DNA from: Dokdonella immobilis
GTDB lineage: Bacteria; Pseudomonadota; Gammaproteobacteria; Xanthomonadales; Rhodanobacteraceae
Reading direction: 5' to 3'
Assembly: GCF_900115085.1 (NCBI RefSeq)
Contig: NZ_FOVF01000004.1
Location: 183,555-247,554, forward strand
DNA length: 64,000 nt
A program made the position numbers and the translations under genes. Shown in pieces: positions 1-8,761 of this stretch (the stretch's first letter is position 1; each line of letters starts with the position of its first letter). The notes below the pieces were generated by a model. The model was given only the letters and a program-made list of their open reading frames with translations, made no database searches and had not been told where the DNA came from.

Positions 1-539
1 GACTCGCCCGGATGCTGCTTGAGCAGGTGCTGCTCGCGGATCCGGTCGAGATTCTGGTTCTCGCGGATCGCGATGTATTCCATCTCGGGCGTGATGATGC
101 CCTGCTTCGCATAGTGCATCTGGGTGATGTTGCGGCCGGCCTTGGCCCGGCGCGGTTTCGGCACATTCGGAAAGCGCACGTGGTCGAGCTGGTGTGCGCC
201 GGCGTGCCTGCGCGTGAACGGCGAGGAGAATTCGGCCAGCGGCTCGCTGTCGCCACGCGCGGCGATCCAGGCCGCGCGCAGGGCAGGCAGGCCGGCGGCC
301 AGATCGACGCGATAGTCCGGATCGGTGTAGGGACCCGAGGTGTCGTAGACCGCGAACGGTGCGTTCTTCTCGACGCCGAACGTGCTCGGCGTATCTTCGA
401 GCACGACCTCACGCATCGGCACGCGGATGTCGGGGCGCGAACCCTCGACATGGATCTTGCGCGAACCGGGGATCGGCCGGGTCACGGATTCGGAGAGCTC
501 GGCGGCTTCGGCCAGGAGCGGGTTCGGTACGGCGTTCAT
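1..539 (-). CDS. thiC: Phosphomethylpyrimidine synthase ThiC, 5' part (runs off the left edge)
   Basis: ThiC is the radical-SAM enzyme that converts aminoimidazole ribotide to HMP-phosphate in thiamine synthesis. Only the first about 179 residues lie in the window; the catalytic core and the C-terminal Fe-S cysteines are beyond the edge. The visible N-terminal region carries family-typical stretches: [12 protein letters not shown] near residue 35, [10 protein letters not shown] near 70, and [18 protein letters not shown] near 145, followed by AIREN. The ATG (complement of 537-539) is preceded by AGGA about 10 nt upstream. A TPP riboswitch lies about 100 nt upstream on the same strand, which independently supports the identity. 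Confidence 0.95.
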   Translation of the reverse strand, partial: MNAVPNPLLAEAAELSESVTRPIPGSRKIHVEGSRPDIRVPMREVVLEDTPSTFGVEKNAPFAVYDTSGPYTDPDYRVDLAAGLPALRAAWIAARGDSEPLAEFSSPFTRRHAGAHQLDHVRFPNVPKPRRAKAGRNITQMHYAKQGIITPEMEYIAIRENQNLDRIREQHLLKQHPGE

Positions 540-621
540 TGGACTTGTCCTGCTTTCCTAGGGATCGACCTCTGCGGATCGACTCCGGCGAGGGATTCGC
601 GAATCAGAAAAGCGGGCCGTC

Positions 622-636
622 GGGCGCGCAGCGCCC
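622..636 (-). promoter_or_regulatory. Hairpin in the expression platform of the thiC riboswitch
   Basis: A perfect 6-bp stem GGGCGC/GCGCCC with a 3-nt loop lies just 3' of the aptamer. On the minus strand it is followed by GACGGCCCGC and then TTTTC, so it may be part of a transcription terminator. It lies about 85 nt before the thiC start, so it does not mask the ribosome-binding site directly. Confidence 0.45.
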
Positions 637-642
637 ATCAGA

Positions 643-724
643 CAAAGCTCCCTACACCGGTGCAAACCGGATCAGGTTCCAAGGGACTCTCTCAGCCGGC
701 AAACGCCGGCACCCCCGCTTCAGG
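643..724 (-). promoter_or_regulatory. TPP (THI-box) riboswitch upstream of thiC
   Basis: Read on the minus strand, the segment has the conserved THI-box blocks in order: GGGGGTGCC, GGCTGAGAGAG, CCCTTGGAACCTGATC, CGGTTTGCACCGG, and GTAGGGAGC closing the outer helix. CTGAGA and GAACCTGATC form the pyrimidine- and pyrophosphate-sensor cores of the family. It should bind thiamine pyrophosphate and reduce thiC expression. Confidence 0.95.
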
Positions 725-784
725 CCGGCATTGAAGCACGTCGCCGCGCGGGAGGCCAGCCACTCACGTCTTGGGTCGAGACAT

Positions 785-980
785 GCGCAGTCGAAGCACC
801 TCGAGGACCCCAGGCACCCTTCGAATTCGGCGCTGCGCGCCTACGCTCAGGGCGAACAGGGCATCCTCAGGTTTCGATGCCAGCGCCTTCGCTTCTGCGG
901 AGCCCTGCGAAGGAGCCAGTCCGCAGGCTTGGGTAGCACCGGAGGCCTTCGGCATCCGACGCATCGCCATGCGAGCGCTC
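785..980. repeat. Probable dispersed intergenic repeat between thiC and pepQ
   Basis: The 478 bases between thiC and pepQ hold the riboswitch and then this stretch. On the minus strand it reads GTTCGCCCTGAGCG, then GAATTCGAAGGGTG, the kind of CCCTGAGC...CGAAGGG sequence often seen as intergenic repeats in high-GC proteobacteria. Short reading frames cross it but have no ribosome-binding site and a composition unlike the neighbours. No other copy occurs in this window, so the call rests on resemblance only. Confidence 0.35.
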
Positions 981-1017
981 GCGGGGCACAATGGGCGCTC
1001 AATGCCGAGGAGTCGTC

Positions 1018-2358
1018 ATGGATACGCAGCACCCCGACCTGTACCCGCTATTCGCCGCCCACATCGACGTCCTGAAGGCGCGTTCCGACGCCGCCCTGGC
1101 ACGCGGCGGCTTCGACCATCTGGTCATGGCGGCCGGGGTCCCGCGCTACCAGTTCCTCGACGATCGCGACTATCCGTTCTTCGTCAATCCGCATTTCAAG
1201 CACTGGTTGCCGGTGACCCGGGCCCCGGGTTCGTGGCTGGTCTACACGCCGGGGCGCAAGCCGAAGCTGGTCTACCTGCAGCCGGCCGACTACTGGCACG
1301 TGGTGCCTGAAGCACCTGCCGGCTACTGGGTCGAGCATTTCGACATCGTCGTGATCCGCGAACCTCAGGATGCGCTGGCCGAGCTGCCGACCGACATCTC
1401 GCGCTGCGCGATCATCGGCGAGGACAACGCGGCGCTCGACGGCTTCAGCCCGAACAATCCGCAGGGCGTGATCGACGCACTGCACTACCAGCGCATGTTC
1501 AAGACTGACTACGAGCTGGCCATGATGCGGGTCGCCAGCAAGATCGGCGCGCGTGCGCATCGCGCCGCCGAGGCCGCGTTCCGCGCCGGCGAATCGGAAT
1601 ACGGCATCCACATGGCTTATCTCGATGCGGCGCGGCAGACCGAGAACGAATTGCCCTACAGCAACATCATCGCGCTCAACGAGCATGGCGCGATCCTGCA
1701 TTACCACGACCTGCGCCATGCACCGCCGTCGCACCTGAACTCGTTCCTGATCGACGCCGGGGCCAGCTTCCATGGCTACGCCAGCGACATCACGCGCACC
1801 TACGCGGGCGCCGAGGCGGGCGAGTTCCAGGCCCTGATCGACGCCGTCGATGCGGTCCAGTTGGGCCTGTGCGAAAAGGTCCGTGCCGGCCAGGACTACG
1901 CCGCCCTGCACGTACACGCCCACCACGCGCTTGCCGGCGTGCTCAAGGACCACGGCTTCATCCGCATGAGTGCACAGAGCGCGGTCGAATCGGGCGTCTC
2001 GGCGACCTTCTTCCCGCACGGCCTCGGCCATCCGATCGGCCTGCAGGTGCATGACGTGGCCGGATTCGCGCGCGACGATTCGGGCGCGACGATTCCGCGT
2101 CCTGAAGGACATCCCTACCTGCGCATGACGCGCACGATCGAACCCGGTGCCGTGGTCACGATCGAACCCGGCCTGTACTTCATCGACATGCTGCTGGAAA
2201 AGCTCAGGAAAAAGCCCGAAGGCAGGGACATCGCCTGGGATCGTATCGATGCCTTCCGCAAGTATGGCGGCATCCGCATCGAGGACGATGTCGCCTGTAC
2301 CGGCGATGCGCCGGAGAACCTCACCCGCGACGCCTTCGCCCTGGACAGGAAAGCCTGA
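1018..2358 (+). CDS. pepQ: Xaa-Pro dipeptidase (prolidase) PepQ
   Basis: A cytoplasmic dinuclear-metal peptidase that cleaves Xaa-Pro dipeptides. The 446-residue length and ligand spacing match E. coli PepQ (443 aa). Metal ligands of the pita-bread fold are visible: D246 and D257 (in FLIDAGASFHGYASDITRTY), H338 (PHGLGH), E383 (TIEPGLYF) and E422 (GGIRIEDD). A longer reading frame begins at 991, but the ATG at 1018 is preceded by AGGAG at good spacing and gives the family N-terminus. The gene stands alone between intergenic DNA and the DUF3016 gene. Confidence 0.95.
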   Translation: MDTQHPDLYPLFAAHIDVLKARSDAALARGGFDHLVMAAGVPRYQFLDDRDYPFFVNPHFKHWLPVTRAPGSWLVYTPGRKPKLVYLQPADYWHVVPEAPAGYWVEHFDIVVIREPQDALAELPTDISRCAIIGEDNAALDGFSPNNPQGVIDALHYQRMFKTDYELAMMRVASKIGARAHRAAEAAFRAGESEYGIHMAYLDAARQTENELPYSNIIALNEHGAILHYHDLRHAPPSHLNSFLIDAGASFHGYASDITRTYAGAEAGEFQALIDAVDAVQLGLCEKVRAGQDYAALHVHAHHALAGVLKDHGFIRMSAQSAVESGVSATFFPHGLGHPIGLQVHDVAGFARDDSGATIPRPEGHPYLRMTRTIEPGAVVTIEPGLYFIDMLLEKLRKKPEGRDIAWDRIDAFRKYGGIRIEDDVACTGDAPENLTRDAFALDRKA

Positions 2359-2517
2359 GATGGCTGCCGCCGCGATCCGGACGGGTCCGGCGCGGCTGAA
2401 CCCCGCACAAACGGCGTCGATCACGCCAGGCCAGGGTGCAACCGAATGGCTTCCTGCGACGTCCATGCTCACACGAGTGTGCGCAACTGCTGCGCACCCA
2501 GCCACGCGGAGATCGAC

Positions 2518-3069
2518 ATGAACCGTATTTCACCCTGGCGACGCTGCTGCGTGGCCCTGGCCTTGCTGGGCCTCGCCCTCGCCAGCGCAGCAACCGTGGC
2601 AGCGGAGGTCAGCGACGCGTCCCGCGTCAGCGTCAACTGGACCGATCCGGCGCAGTTCACCGAAGTCCGCTACAGCCATGCCCTCGGCCAGCCGAAGCCC
2701 GAAACCTGGCTCGAATCGATGCGCAAGACCGTGGTCCAGCGCGCCGACAAGCTGCTCAAACCCGGACAACACCTCGAAGTGACCTTAACCGACGTCAAGC
2801 TGGCCGGCCAGTACGAACCGTGGCGCGGCCCGGCCTACCGCGACGTGCGCGTCGTCAGGGACATGTATCCGCCGCGCATCGACCTGCGCTTCAGCCTGAC
2901 CGACGCGAACGGCAGCGTCATCGCGAGCGGCGAGAGAAAGTTGCGCGATCCCGGCTTCCTGACCCGCGGTACGCCCAACGGCAGCGACTCGTACCGCTTC
3001 GAGAACCGCCTGCTCAAGGATTGGCTGGTGCGGGAGTTCGGCGCCGACGATTCGGCCGCCCGCAACTAG
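2518..3069 (+). CDS. DUF3016 domain protein, exported
   Basis: A 183-residue protein of unknown function. A signal peptide covers about residues 1-29 (two Arg, then ALALLGLALA, cleavage near VAA-E). The rest matches my recollection of DUF3016: a VNWTDP block after the signal, a middle TLTDVKLAGQYEPW block, and a conserved R-D-x-YPPRI segment followed by GERKLRDPGF. It is probably periplasmic. The ATG at 2518 follows GGAG by 6 nt; an upstream in-frame ATG at 2446 would bury the signal peptide and is rejected. Confidence 0.8.
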   Translation: MNRISPWRRCCVALALLGLALASAATVAAEVSDASRVSVNWTDPAQFTEVRYSHALGQPKPETWLESMRKTVVQRADKLLKPGQHLEVTLTDVKLAGQYEPWRGPAYRDVRVVRDMYPPRIDLRFSLTDANGSVIASGERKLRDPGFLTRGTPNGSDSYRFENRLLKDWLVREFGADDSAARN

Positions 3070-3084
3070 GGAGCGTCCGCCACG

Positions 3085-3858
3085 CTAGCGCTCGTCGGCA
3101 CCGGCCCACGGATCACGCGTGGTGCTGCGTAGCCAGCCCATGCGATAGGCGGCCTCACCGACCATTTCATGGATGGCGGCGTCGGACTTGTCCAGCGCCG
3201 AGCTCGAGGGCAGGTAGTAGCCGATACTGTTGGGGCCGGCGTAGCGCGAATCGGCCGGCCAGGCACAGACCTCGAACCCCGTCTGCTCGAAGGCGTAGAT
3301 CGCCCGCGGCAGGTGCAGGGCCGAGGTGACCAGCCCGATGCGCTGCGGGATAGCCAGTGCGCGGACGAACTGGGCGTTCTGCCAGGTCGAACGCGAGGCG
3401 GTTTCGAGGCTGATCGCCCCGGAAGGTACCCCAAGCCGTTGCGCCAGCGCGCCCATCAAGGCGCTCTCGGCGATTCCGTACTGGCCTTCGCCGCCGGAAA
3501 TCACCAGCCGTCCGTCTGAATGCGCCTCGAAACGGTCGACCGCGGCAAACAGGCGTCGCAGGCTGTATTCGCCGAGCGCGGCAAAATCGCCTGCATCGCG
3601 TGGCTCACGAGAAATTCCCCCGCTCAACACCACGATCGTCGACGGCAGCGGAGGCGAGCAGAGGTTGCGTGCCGGCACACGCGACTCCTGCCAGCGCACC
3701 AACTGGTTGGCGACCACGGGCAGGCTGGCCAGCACGCAGGCCACCAACGGCAGCATCGCCAGCAGGCGCAGCCAGCGCGGCAGCCAGCGCCACAACGGCA
3801 GCAGCACGAGGGCAAGCAAGATGCCGAGGCGTGTCGGCGAGAGCAGGGTCGTCAGCAT
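3085..3858 (-). CDS. YdcF-like (DUF218) membrane-anchored protein
   Basis: About 257 residues. Two hydrophobic segments near the N-terminus (LGILLALVLLPLW and LAMLPLVACVLASLPV) suggest a membrane anchor, followed by the DUF218/SanA-like fold: IVVLSGGISRE, GRLVISGGEGQYG, SLETASRSTWQNA and VTSALHLPRAIYAF are typical blocks. E. coli SanA, YdcF and ElyC belong here; ElyC and SanA affect envelope integrity, but the reaction is not established. The ATG at 3858 is chosen because the upstream extension is Arg/Cys-rich and overlaps the neighbouring methyltransferase. It lies 37 nt downstream of that gene. Confidence 0.85.
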   Translation of the reverse strand: MLTTLLSPTRLGILLALVLLPLWRWLPRWLRLLAMLPLVACVLASLPVVANQLVRWQESRVPARNLCSPPLPSTIVVLSGGISREPRDAGDFAALGEYSLRRLFAAVDRFEAHSDGRLVISGGEGQYGIAESALMGALAQRLGVPSGAISLETASRSTWQNAQFVRALAIPQRIGLVTSALHLPRAIYAFEQTGFEVCAWPADSRYAGPNSIGYYLPSSSALDKSDAAIHEMVGEAAYRMGWLRSTTRDPWAGADER

Positions 3859-3895
3859 CGCTGTTGCACCGCTGGAGTGTCCGGGCAGGCCGGAG

Positions 3896-5083
3896 TCACA
3901 GCCGCGAACCCTGGTCGATCGCCGCCAGTCCGGGCGGCAGGGCCGCTTCGGGCACCTTGCGCGCCAGCAGCAGGGCCTGGAAGCGCTCACCCATTTCGCC
4001 GGGCAGGGTCAGGCGCTTGACCTCCTGGGCGAGACGATAGGTCGTCGCCTCATCAACGCCGGCACTGGCCTGCGCGAACCGCTGCGGCAAGCCGGCCGCG
4101 AGCAGGAACTGGGCCTGCGAGGCGTAGCCGGCGACACCGAATCCGGCCTGGTTGCCGGCCTCGGCCAGGGCAGTGAAATCGACGAAGGCGGTCAGGTCCT
4201 GCAAGCCCGGCCAGAGCAGCGCCTCGCCGTGTGCGCGATGCCGGTAGTGACAGACCAGGGTGCCGTCGTTGCGTTCGGGCAGGTAGTACTCGTTGCGCGG
4301 GTAGCCGTAGTCGACGAACAGCACCAGGCCCGCTTCCAGCGAGCCGAGCACGGCCTGCATCCAGTACGGCAGTTGCGGCAGGATTTCGGAACGGTAGCCG
4401 TCGGCGAACTCGCGCCCGAGGTCGCGCTCGACATGGCGTACGGCACCGGCCACTAGCGCGTCGGCGGGACAATCGGTACGCCGGAAGCGACTGTCGTCGT
4501 CGAGCGTGACGTGTTCTTCGTAGACCTCGCCATCGCGTTTGCTGAAGCGCGTCGCCGGCAGTGCATCGATGACCTCGTTGGCAAACAACACGCCCCGCCA
4601 GGCTGCTTCCGGAGGCCGTTCGAGCCACTCCACACGGGCGAACAACGCGGGCGCCAGAGCGTCGCGCAGCCGCTGGCGCTGGCGCTCGCGCAGGTCCGCG
4701 CTCGGTTCGAGGATGCGATAGCGGCGCGGCACGGTATCCGCCGCGGCGAGCGCACCGAGGGCGACCTCGGCAAAGGCACCGCTGCCACCGCCCAGTTCAC
4801 AGAAATCGGCGTCGGCGCCGAATTCGCGCAGGCACGGCGCCAGGGCGTCGGCCACGGTCTGGGCGAACAGCGCGCCAAGCTCCGGTGCGGTGACGAAATC
4901 GCCGGCCGCGCCGAACTTGGTGCGACCGGCGCTGTAATAGCCGAGCCCCGGCGCGTACAGGCAACGCTCCATGAAACGCGAGAACGGCATCGGGCCGTGG
5001 CTGGCGATTTCCTCGCAGATCAGCGCGACCAGGCGCGCGGAGTGGGCGCGTTCCTCGTCCGAGGGTTGCGGAAGGGTATTCAC
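3896..5083 (-). CDS. MidA/NDUFAF7-like SAM-dependent methyltransferase
   Basis: A 395-residue class I methyltransferase of the COG1565/DUF185 family, whose eukaryotic member NDUFAF7 methylates an arginine of complex I; the bacterial substrate is unknown. Visible are the N-terminal PMPFSRFMERCLYAPGLGYY block with GDFVTAPELG, the SAM motif FCELGGGSGAFA, the ILEPSADLRERQ acidic strand, LFANEVIDALPA and LVDYGYPRNEYY. A longer frame to 5227 overlaps folM; I choose the GTG at 5081-5083 (V-N-T-L-P), which leaves a 64-nt divergent intergenic region with folM. Confidence 0.88.
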   Translation of the reverse strand: MNTLPQPSDEERAHSARLVALICEEIASHGPMPFSRFMERCLYAPGLGYYSAGRTKFGAAGDFVTAPELGALFAQTVADALAPCLREFGADADFCELGGGSGAFAEVALGALAAADTVPRRYRILEPSADLRERQRQRLRDALAPALFARVEWLERPPEAAWRGVLFANEVIDALPATRFSKRDGEVYEEHVTLDDDSRFRRTDCPADALVAGAVRHVERDLGREFADGYRSEILPQLPYWMQAVLGSLEAGLVLFVDYGYPRNEYYLPERNDGTLVCHYRHRAHGEALLWPGLQDLTAFVDFTALAEAGNQAGFGVAGYASQAQFLLAAGLPQRFAQASAGVDEATTYRLAQEVKRLTLPGEMGERFQALLLARKVPEAALPPGLAAIDQGSRL

Positions 5084-5147
5084 GGCTGGTCCGCTGCGCC
5101 GACTTGCGGCAATCTGCGCAGGATACCGACGCGCACGGAGAACACCA

Positions 5148-5900
5148 ATGACGGAAACCGCGAACGCCCGGCCAGTCGTGCTGATCACCGGCGCGGCCCG
5201 CCGCGTCGGCGCCACGATCGCGCGCACGCTGCACGCGGCTGGTTACGACCTGGCCCTGCATTGCCGACATTCACGCGACGAACTCGATGCACTGATCGCG
5301 AGCTTCGAGCAGGTGCGGCCTTCAAGCACGCTGGCCCTGCAGGCGGATCTGGCCGACTTCGAGCGCCTGCCCGACCTCGTCGATGCGACCCTGGGCTGCT
5401 ACGGCCGCCTCGATGGCCTCGTCAACAACGCCTCGTCATTCCATCCGACCGCGTTCGGTGAAGTCGGCCAGGCACAATGGGACGAGCTGTTCGCCTCGAA
5501 CGCGCGTGCGCCGTTCTTTCTTTGCCAGGCCGCCGTTGGCGCCTTGCGCGCCAGCAGGGGCGCCATCGTCAACCTGCTCGACATCTACGCGGAACGGCCG
5601 CTGCCCGGTTATTCGGTCTACTGCATGGCCAAGGCGGCCCAGGCCGCGATGACGCGCGCCCTCGCCCAGGAGCTCGGGCCGCAGGTGCGCGTCAACGGCG
5701 TCGCTCCGGGCGCCGTGATGTGGCCGGAACAGGGCAAGGCCTATGCGAAACAGGAAACGATCATCGAGCGCACGCCGCTCAAGCGCGCCGGTTCCCCGGA
5801 GGACGTGGCCTCGGCGGTTCTGTGGTTGTTGCGCGATGCGCAGTTCGTGACCGGCCAGATCATCAACGTCGACGGCGGTCGTTCGATCGCGATTCCGTGA
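5148..5900 (+). CDS. folM: Pteridine reductase / dihydromonapterin reductase (SDR family), FolM-like
   Basis: A 250-residue short-chain dehydrogenase that reduces pterins or dihydrofolate with NADPH. It shows the TGAARRVG cofactor motif (the G-A-R-R-V form is typical of pteridine reductases, giving NADPH preference), LVNNASSF, the catalytic Tyr/Lys in YSVYCMAKAA, and the C-terminal GQIINVDGGRS. The start at 5148 follows GGAG. It diverges from the MidA-like gene. folK and folB, also in pterin/folate metabolism, lie 1 and 4 kb away, so the folate role fits the context. Confidence 0.88.
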   Translation: MTETANARPVVLITGAARRVGATIARTLHAAGYDLALHCRHSRDELDALIASFEQVRPSSTLALQADLADFERLPDLVDATLGCYGRLDGLVNNASSFHPTAFGEVGQAQWDELFASNARAPFFLCQAAVGALRASRGAIVNLLDIYAERPLPGYSVYCMAKAAQAAMTRALAQELGPQVRVNGVAPGAVMWPEQGKAYAKQETIIERTPLKRAGSPEDVASAVLWLLRDAQFVTGQIINVDGGRSIAIP

Positions 5901-5951
5901 GCCCCGCCCGCCGCGGTTGCGGCGAGCGGGAAGCGGTCGGGCGGGGAACGC

Positions 5952-6797
5952 TCAGGCCTTGACCTTGAACGCGCCGGCGACCATGGCGTTATCGAACGCC
6001 TGGCCTGCTTCACCTTCGGTGGCGTAGCGGTAGAGGGCCGCCGCATAGACCCCCTGCAGGGCGGCCTGGACCAGGATCAGCAGGAGCAGGGCCAGCACGA
6101 AGGCGACGATCGTCGTGACGATGATCGAAACGATGCCGGTGGAGACGGCCAGCACGATCAGGCCGCCGCCGAGGATCGCAAGGGCGAAGATGCCGAGCCC
6201 GAAGACGAGGCCGATGCCGCCGGTACCGATCAGGTTCTGGCCCCAGGTTTTCTTCAGCAGTTCGGCGCTGCGCTTGACTGCATCGATCGGACCGACATCC
6301 TGGCTGACCAGCACCGGCACGACGAGGAACGAGGCCACCGTCCAGGCCAGGCCGATCAGGCCGATGACGAAACGTCCGATGAAGCCGGCACGTTCCTGCA
6401 GCGCACGCAGGATGACGCCAACCGTGGCCGCGATCACCGCGTAACCGAGGATCGCCGGCAACTTGGACATGGCGATGCGGAAGCCGTCGGCAACGGTCGG
6501 ATCGCCGCCATTGAGACGGATCATGGCCGCGCCGATCAGGGCCGAGTTGAAGAAGATGATGACGAAGTACTGGACCACGTAGAAGGCGAACAGGAACACA
6601 TAAAGCAGCGGATTGGCATGCTCCTCGCGCATCCCGGCGAACAGGCCGCCGAGGATCGCCGGCACGAAAAAGCTCGCGGCGACGATGATGCAGCAGAGCG
6701 CCGAAAGCAGCGGAAAGACCAGCAGTTCCTTGTCGGCGCGGAGCACCGCTGCGCTGGACTTGACCAGCGACCAGCTATGCGAAAACTTCTCGAACAT
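5952..6797 (-). CDS. DUF6159-like multispanning inner-membrane protein
   Basis: A 281-residue membrane protein with about six hydrophobic segments. The N-terminus MFEKFSHSWSLVKSS followed by RADKELLVFPLLS is what I recall of the DUF6159 family; the function is unknown. The central SQDVGPIDAVKRSAELLKKTW stretch is the longest soluble, conserved-looking part. The start at 6797 is preceded by GGGAG at 7 nt; an upstream ATG adds ten residues without a ribosome-binding site. Convergent with folM (51 nt apart). Confidence 0.75.
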   Translation of the reverse strand: MFEKFSHSWSLVKSSAAVLRADKELLVFPLLSALCCIIVAASFFVPAILGGLFAGMREEHANPLLYVFLFAFYVVQYFVIIFFNSALIGAAMIRLNGGDPTVADGFRIAMSKLPAILGYAVIAATVGVILRALQERAGFIGRFVIGLIGLAWTVASFLVVPVLVSQDVGPIDAVKRSAELLKKTWGQNLIGTGGIGLVFGLGIFALAILGGGLIVLAVSTGIVSIIVTTIVAFVLALLLLILVQAALQGVYAAALYRYATEGEAGQAFDNAMVAGAFKVKA

Positions 6798-6916
6798 GTC
6801 GACTCCCTGGATTGGATACGGATGCAACGCGATGGCGCGGCCGGAGTATAGCGTTCAGGATGCGGGCGCGGCACAAGGCGCGGACGTTGCCGGCCGGACG
6901 ACCCATGCCGGCACGC

Positions 6917-7402
6917 TCACTCGAGCGTCACGCGTTCCAGGTTGGCGGCATGCTCGGGATGCCGGCGCCACAGTTCGGCCATCGTTTCGCCGCTGAGCGG
7001 ATGCCTTGCGTCCGGCGCGATGTCGGCGATCGGCGCCAGCACGAAGGCGTGGCGCAGTTCGTCGCGCGGCACCTGGAGGTGGCCCGGGCCGTCGATCACG
7101 CTGTCGCCGAACAGCACGATGTCGATGTCGAGCGTGCGGCTGGAAAAGCGCGGCACGTCGCGGCGGCGCCCGTGTCGGTCCTCGAGTGCATGCAGCCAGT
7201 TGTCGAGCTGCGGCGCAGTCCAGTCGGTGTCGAGGGCCACGGCCAGATTGAGGAAGGCCGGCCCGTCGAAGCCGACCGCTTCGGTGCGATAGGTCGGCGA
7301 CACGGCCCGCACGCCGAACTGCGCGCGCAACTCGGCCAGCGCGGTGCGCAGATGGCGCTCCGGATCGAGGTTCGAGCCGAGACTGAGAATGGCCCGGGTC
7401 AT
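6917..7402 (-). CDS. folK: 2-amino-4-hydroxy-6-hydroxymethyldihydropteridine pyrophosphokinase (HPPK)
   Basis: Transfers pyrophosphate from ATP to hydroxymethyl-dihydropterin, the step before dihydropteroate synthase. The 161 residues include the family signature: LSLGSNLDPERHL at the N-terminus, FLNLAVALDT, and SRTLDIDIVLFGD with the two Mg-binding aspartates, then LQVPRDEL. Its ATG overlaps the stop of the upstream mechanosensitive channel gene by 4 nt, so the two are translationally coupled. Confidence 0.95.
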   Translation of the reverse strand: MTRAILSLGSNLDPERHLRTALAELRAQFGVRAVSPTYRTEAVGFDGPAFLNLAVALDTDWTAPQLDNWLHALEDRHGRRRDVPRFSSRTLDIDIVLFGDSVIDGPGHLQVPRDELRHAFVLAPIADIAPDARHPLSGETMAELWRRHPEHAANLERVTLE

Positions 7403-8685
7403 GCCCGCGGTCCTGCGAGCGCCGAGGTGCCGGATCCTATGCGTTCGATCGCTTCGCGCAGGTCGCTGCCGGCCGGTTTCTGATACAGGCGCAGGCCGAA
7501 CTCGGGCAGGATCGCGATCAGGTGATCGAAGATGTCCGAGAGGATGCCTTCGTACTCGCTCCAGGCCGTGGTTTTCGTGAAGCAGTAGAGTTCGAGCGGG
7601 ATGCCCTCGCCCTTCGCATCGAGCTTGCGCACGATCAGGGTCATGTCCTGGCGGATGCCTTCGTGCGTCTTGAGGTAGGCCAGCGCGTAGGCGCGCAGGG
7701 TGCCGAGATTGGTCAGTCGACGCTGGTTGAGCGGCGAATGGCCATCCTCACCGAGAGCCGCATTGAAGCGCGTCACCTCTCCCGTCTTGTCGGTCAGGTA
7801 ACCACGCAGGACCCGCGACTCAGCCATGCGCCGGACATCGTCGTCGCCGAGGAAATGCACGCTGCCGGCATCGATCAGCAGCGCGCGCTTGATCCGGCGT
7901 CCGCCCGCTTCGGTCATGCCGCGCCAGTTCTTGAACGGATCGGCGATCAGGCGCCAGGTCGGAATCGTGGTGATGGTCTTGTCCCAGTTCTGCACCTTGA
8001 CCGTGTGCAACGCGATATCGATGACGTCGCCATCGGCACCGGCAGCGGGCACCTCGATCCAGTCGCCGACGCGCAGCATGTCGTTGGAGGTCAGCTGGAC
8101 GCCGGCGACGAGGCCGAGGATGGTGTCCTTGAAGACCAGCAGCAGGATCGCCGACAAGGCACCGAGGCCCGACAGCAGGATCAACGGCGAGCGATTGATC
8201 AGGGTGGCGACGATGACCACCGCGGCAATGATGTAGAGGGCGATCTTGAGGAACTGCACATAGGTCTTGATCGAGCGCGTGCCGTTGCTGGCGCGCCGGT
8301 AGACCTCCTCGATCGCGTTCAGCATCGCGCCGAGGGCGAGCACGAGGAACAGGATCGTGCCGGCCAGGGCCAGGCTGCGGATCAGCGCGACCAGCGTGGC
8401 CGGCAGACCGGGAATGAAGCCGATGCCGAACTGGATGATCAGGGTGGGTGCGATCCGGGTGAGCTGGCGCAACGTGCCGTGATCCATCAGCACGTCGTCC
8501 CAGGTCCATGTCGTGCGCGCGGCCAGCTTGCGCATGCCGCCAACCAGGGTTCGCCGGACCACCGTGGCGGTCAGCCAGGAAGCCAGAGCGAGGGCGAGCA
8601 AGCCACCGACCGTTCTCGCCATCGGATCGGCCAGCCACGTGTTGAGCGTGTCCAAGATGTCGGTCTCCCCGTCGCAGTTCACCAT
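7399..8685 (-). CDS. MscS-family mechanosensitive channel, YbdG/MscM-like
   Basis: An inner-membrane channel that opens on membrane tension. The 428 residues show about five membrane segments and a pore-lining helix (LSGLGALSAILLLVFKDTILG), then the beta domain (RVGDWIEVPAAGADGDV, TTIPTWRLI) and a C-terminal extension containing SSLN-like NQRRLTNLGTLRAYALAYL and YCFTKTTAWSEYE, typical of the YbdG branch. The start is uncertain: ATG at 8685 has no good ribosome-binding site, while a TTG at 8655 has GGGGAG 8 nt upstream. It overlaps folK by 4 nt. Confidence 0.9.
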   Translation of the reverse strand: MVNCDGETDILDTLNTWLADPMARTVGGLLALALASWLTATVVRRTLVGGMRKLAARTTWTWDDVLMDHGTLRQLTRIAPTLIIQFGIGFIPGLPATLVALIRSLALAGTILFLVLALGAMLNAIEEVYRRASNGTRSIKTYVQFLKIALYIIAAVVIVATLINRSPLILLSGLGALSAILLLVFKDTILGLVAGVQLTSNDMLRVGDWIEVPAAGADGDVIDIALHTVKVQNWDKTITTIPTWRLIADPFKNWRGMTEAGGRRIKRALLIDAGSVHFLGDDDVRRMAESRVLRGYLTDKTGEVTRFNAALGEDGHSPLNQRRLTNLGTLRAYALAYLKTHEGIRQDMTLIVRKLDAKGEGIPLELYCFTKTTAWSEYEGILSDIFDHLIAILPEFGLRLYQKPAGSDLREAIERIGSGTSALAGPRA

Positions 8686-8761
8686 CCGCTCAGGTTTGGG
8701 CTATCGCAGCGATAGCAAGCCGTGTCTACAATGTGGACCCGGATCGATTGCAGCTTCAAAC

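Noticed and set aside
764..991. 75-codon minus-strand frame before pepQ
   Set aside because: It lies in a probable intergenic repeat and has no ribosome-binding site; similar conceptual translations often come from repeats.
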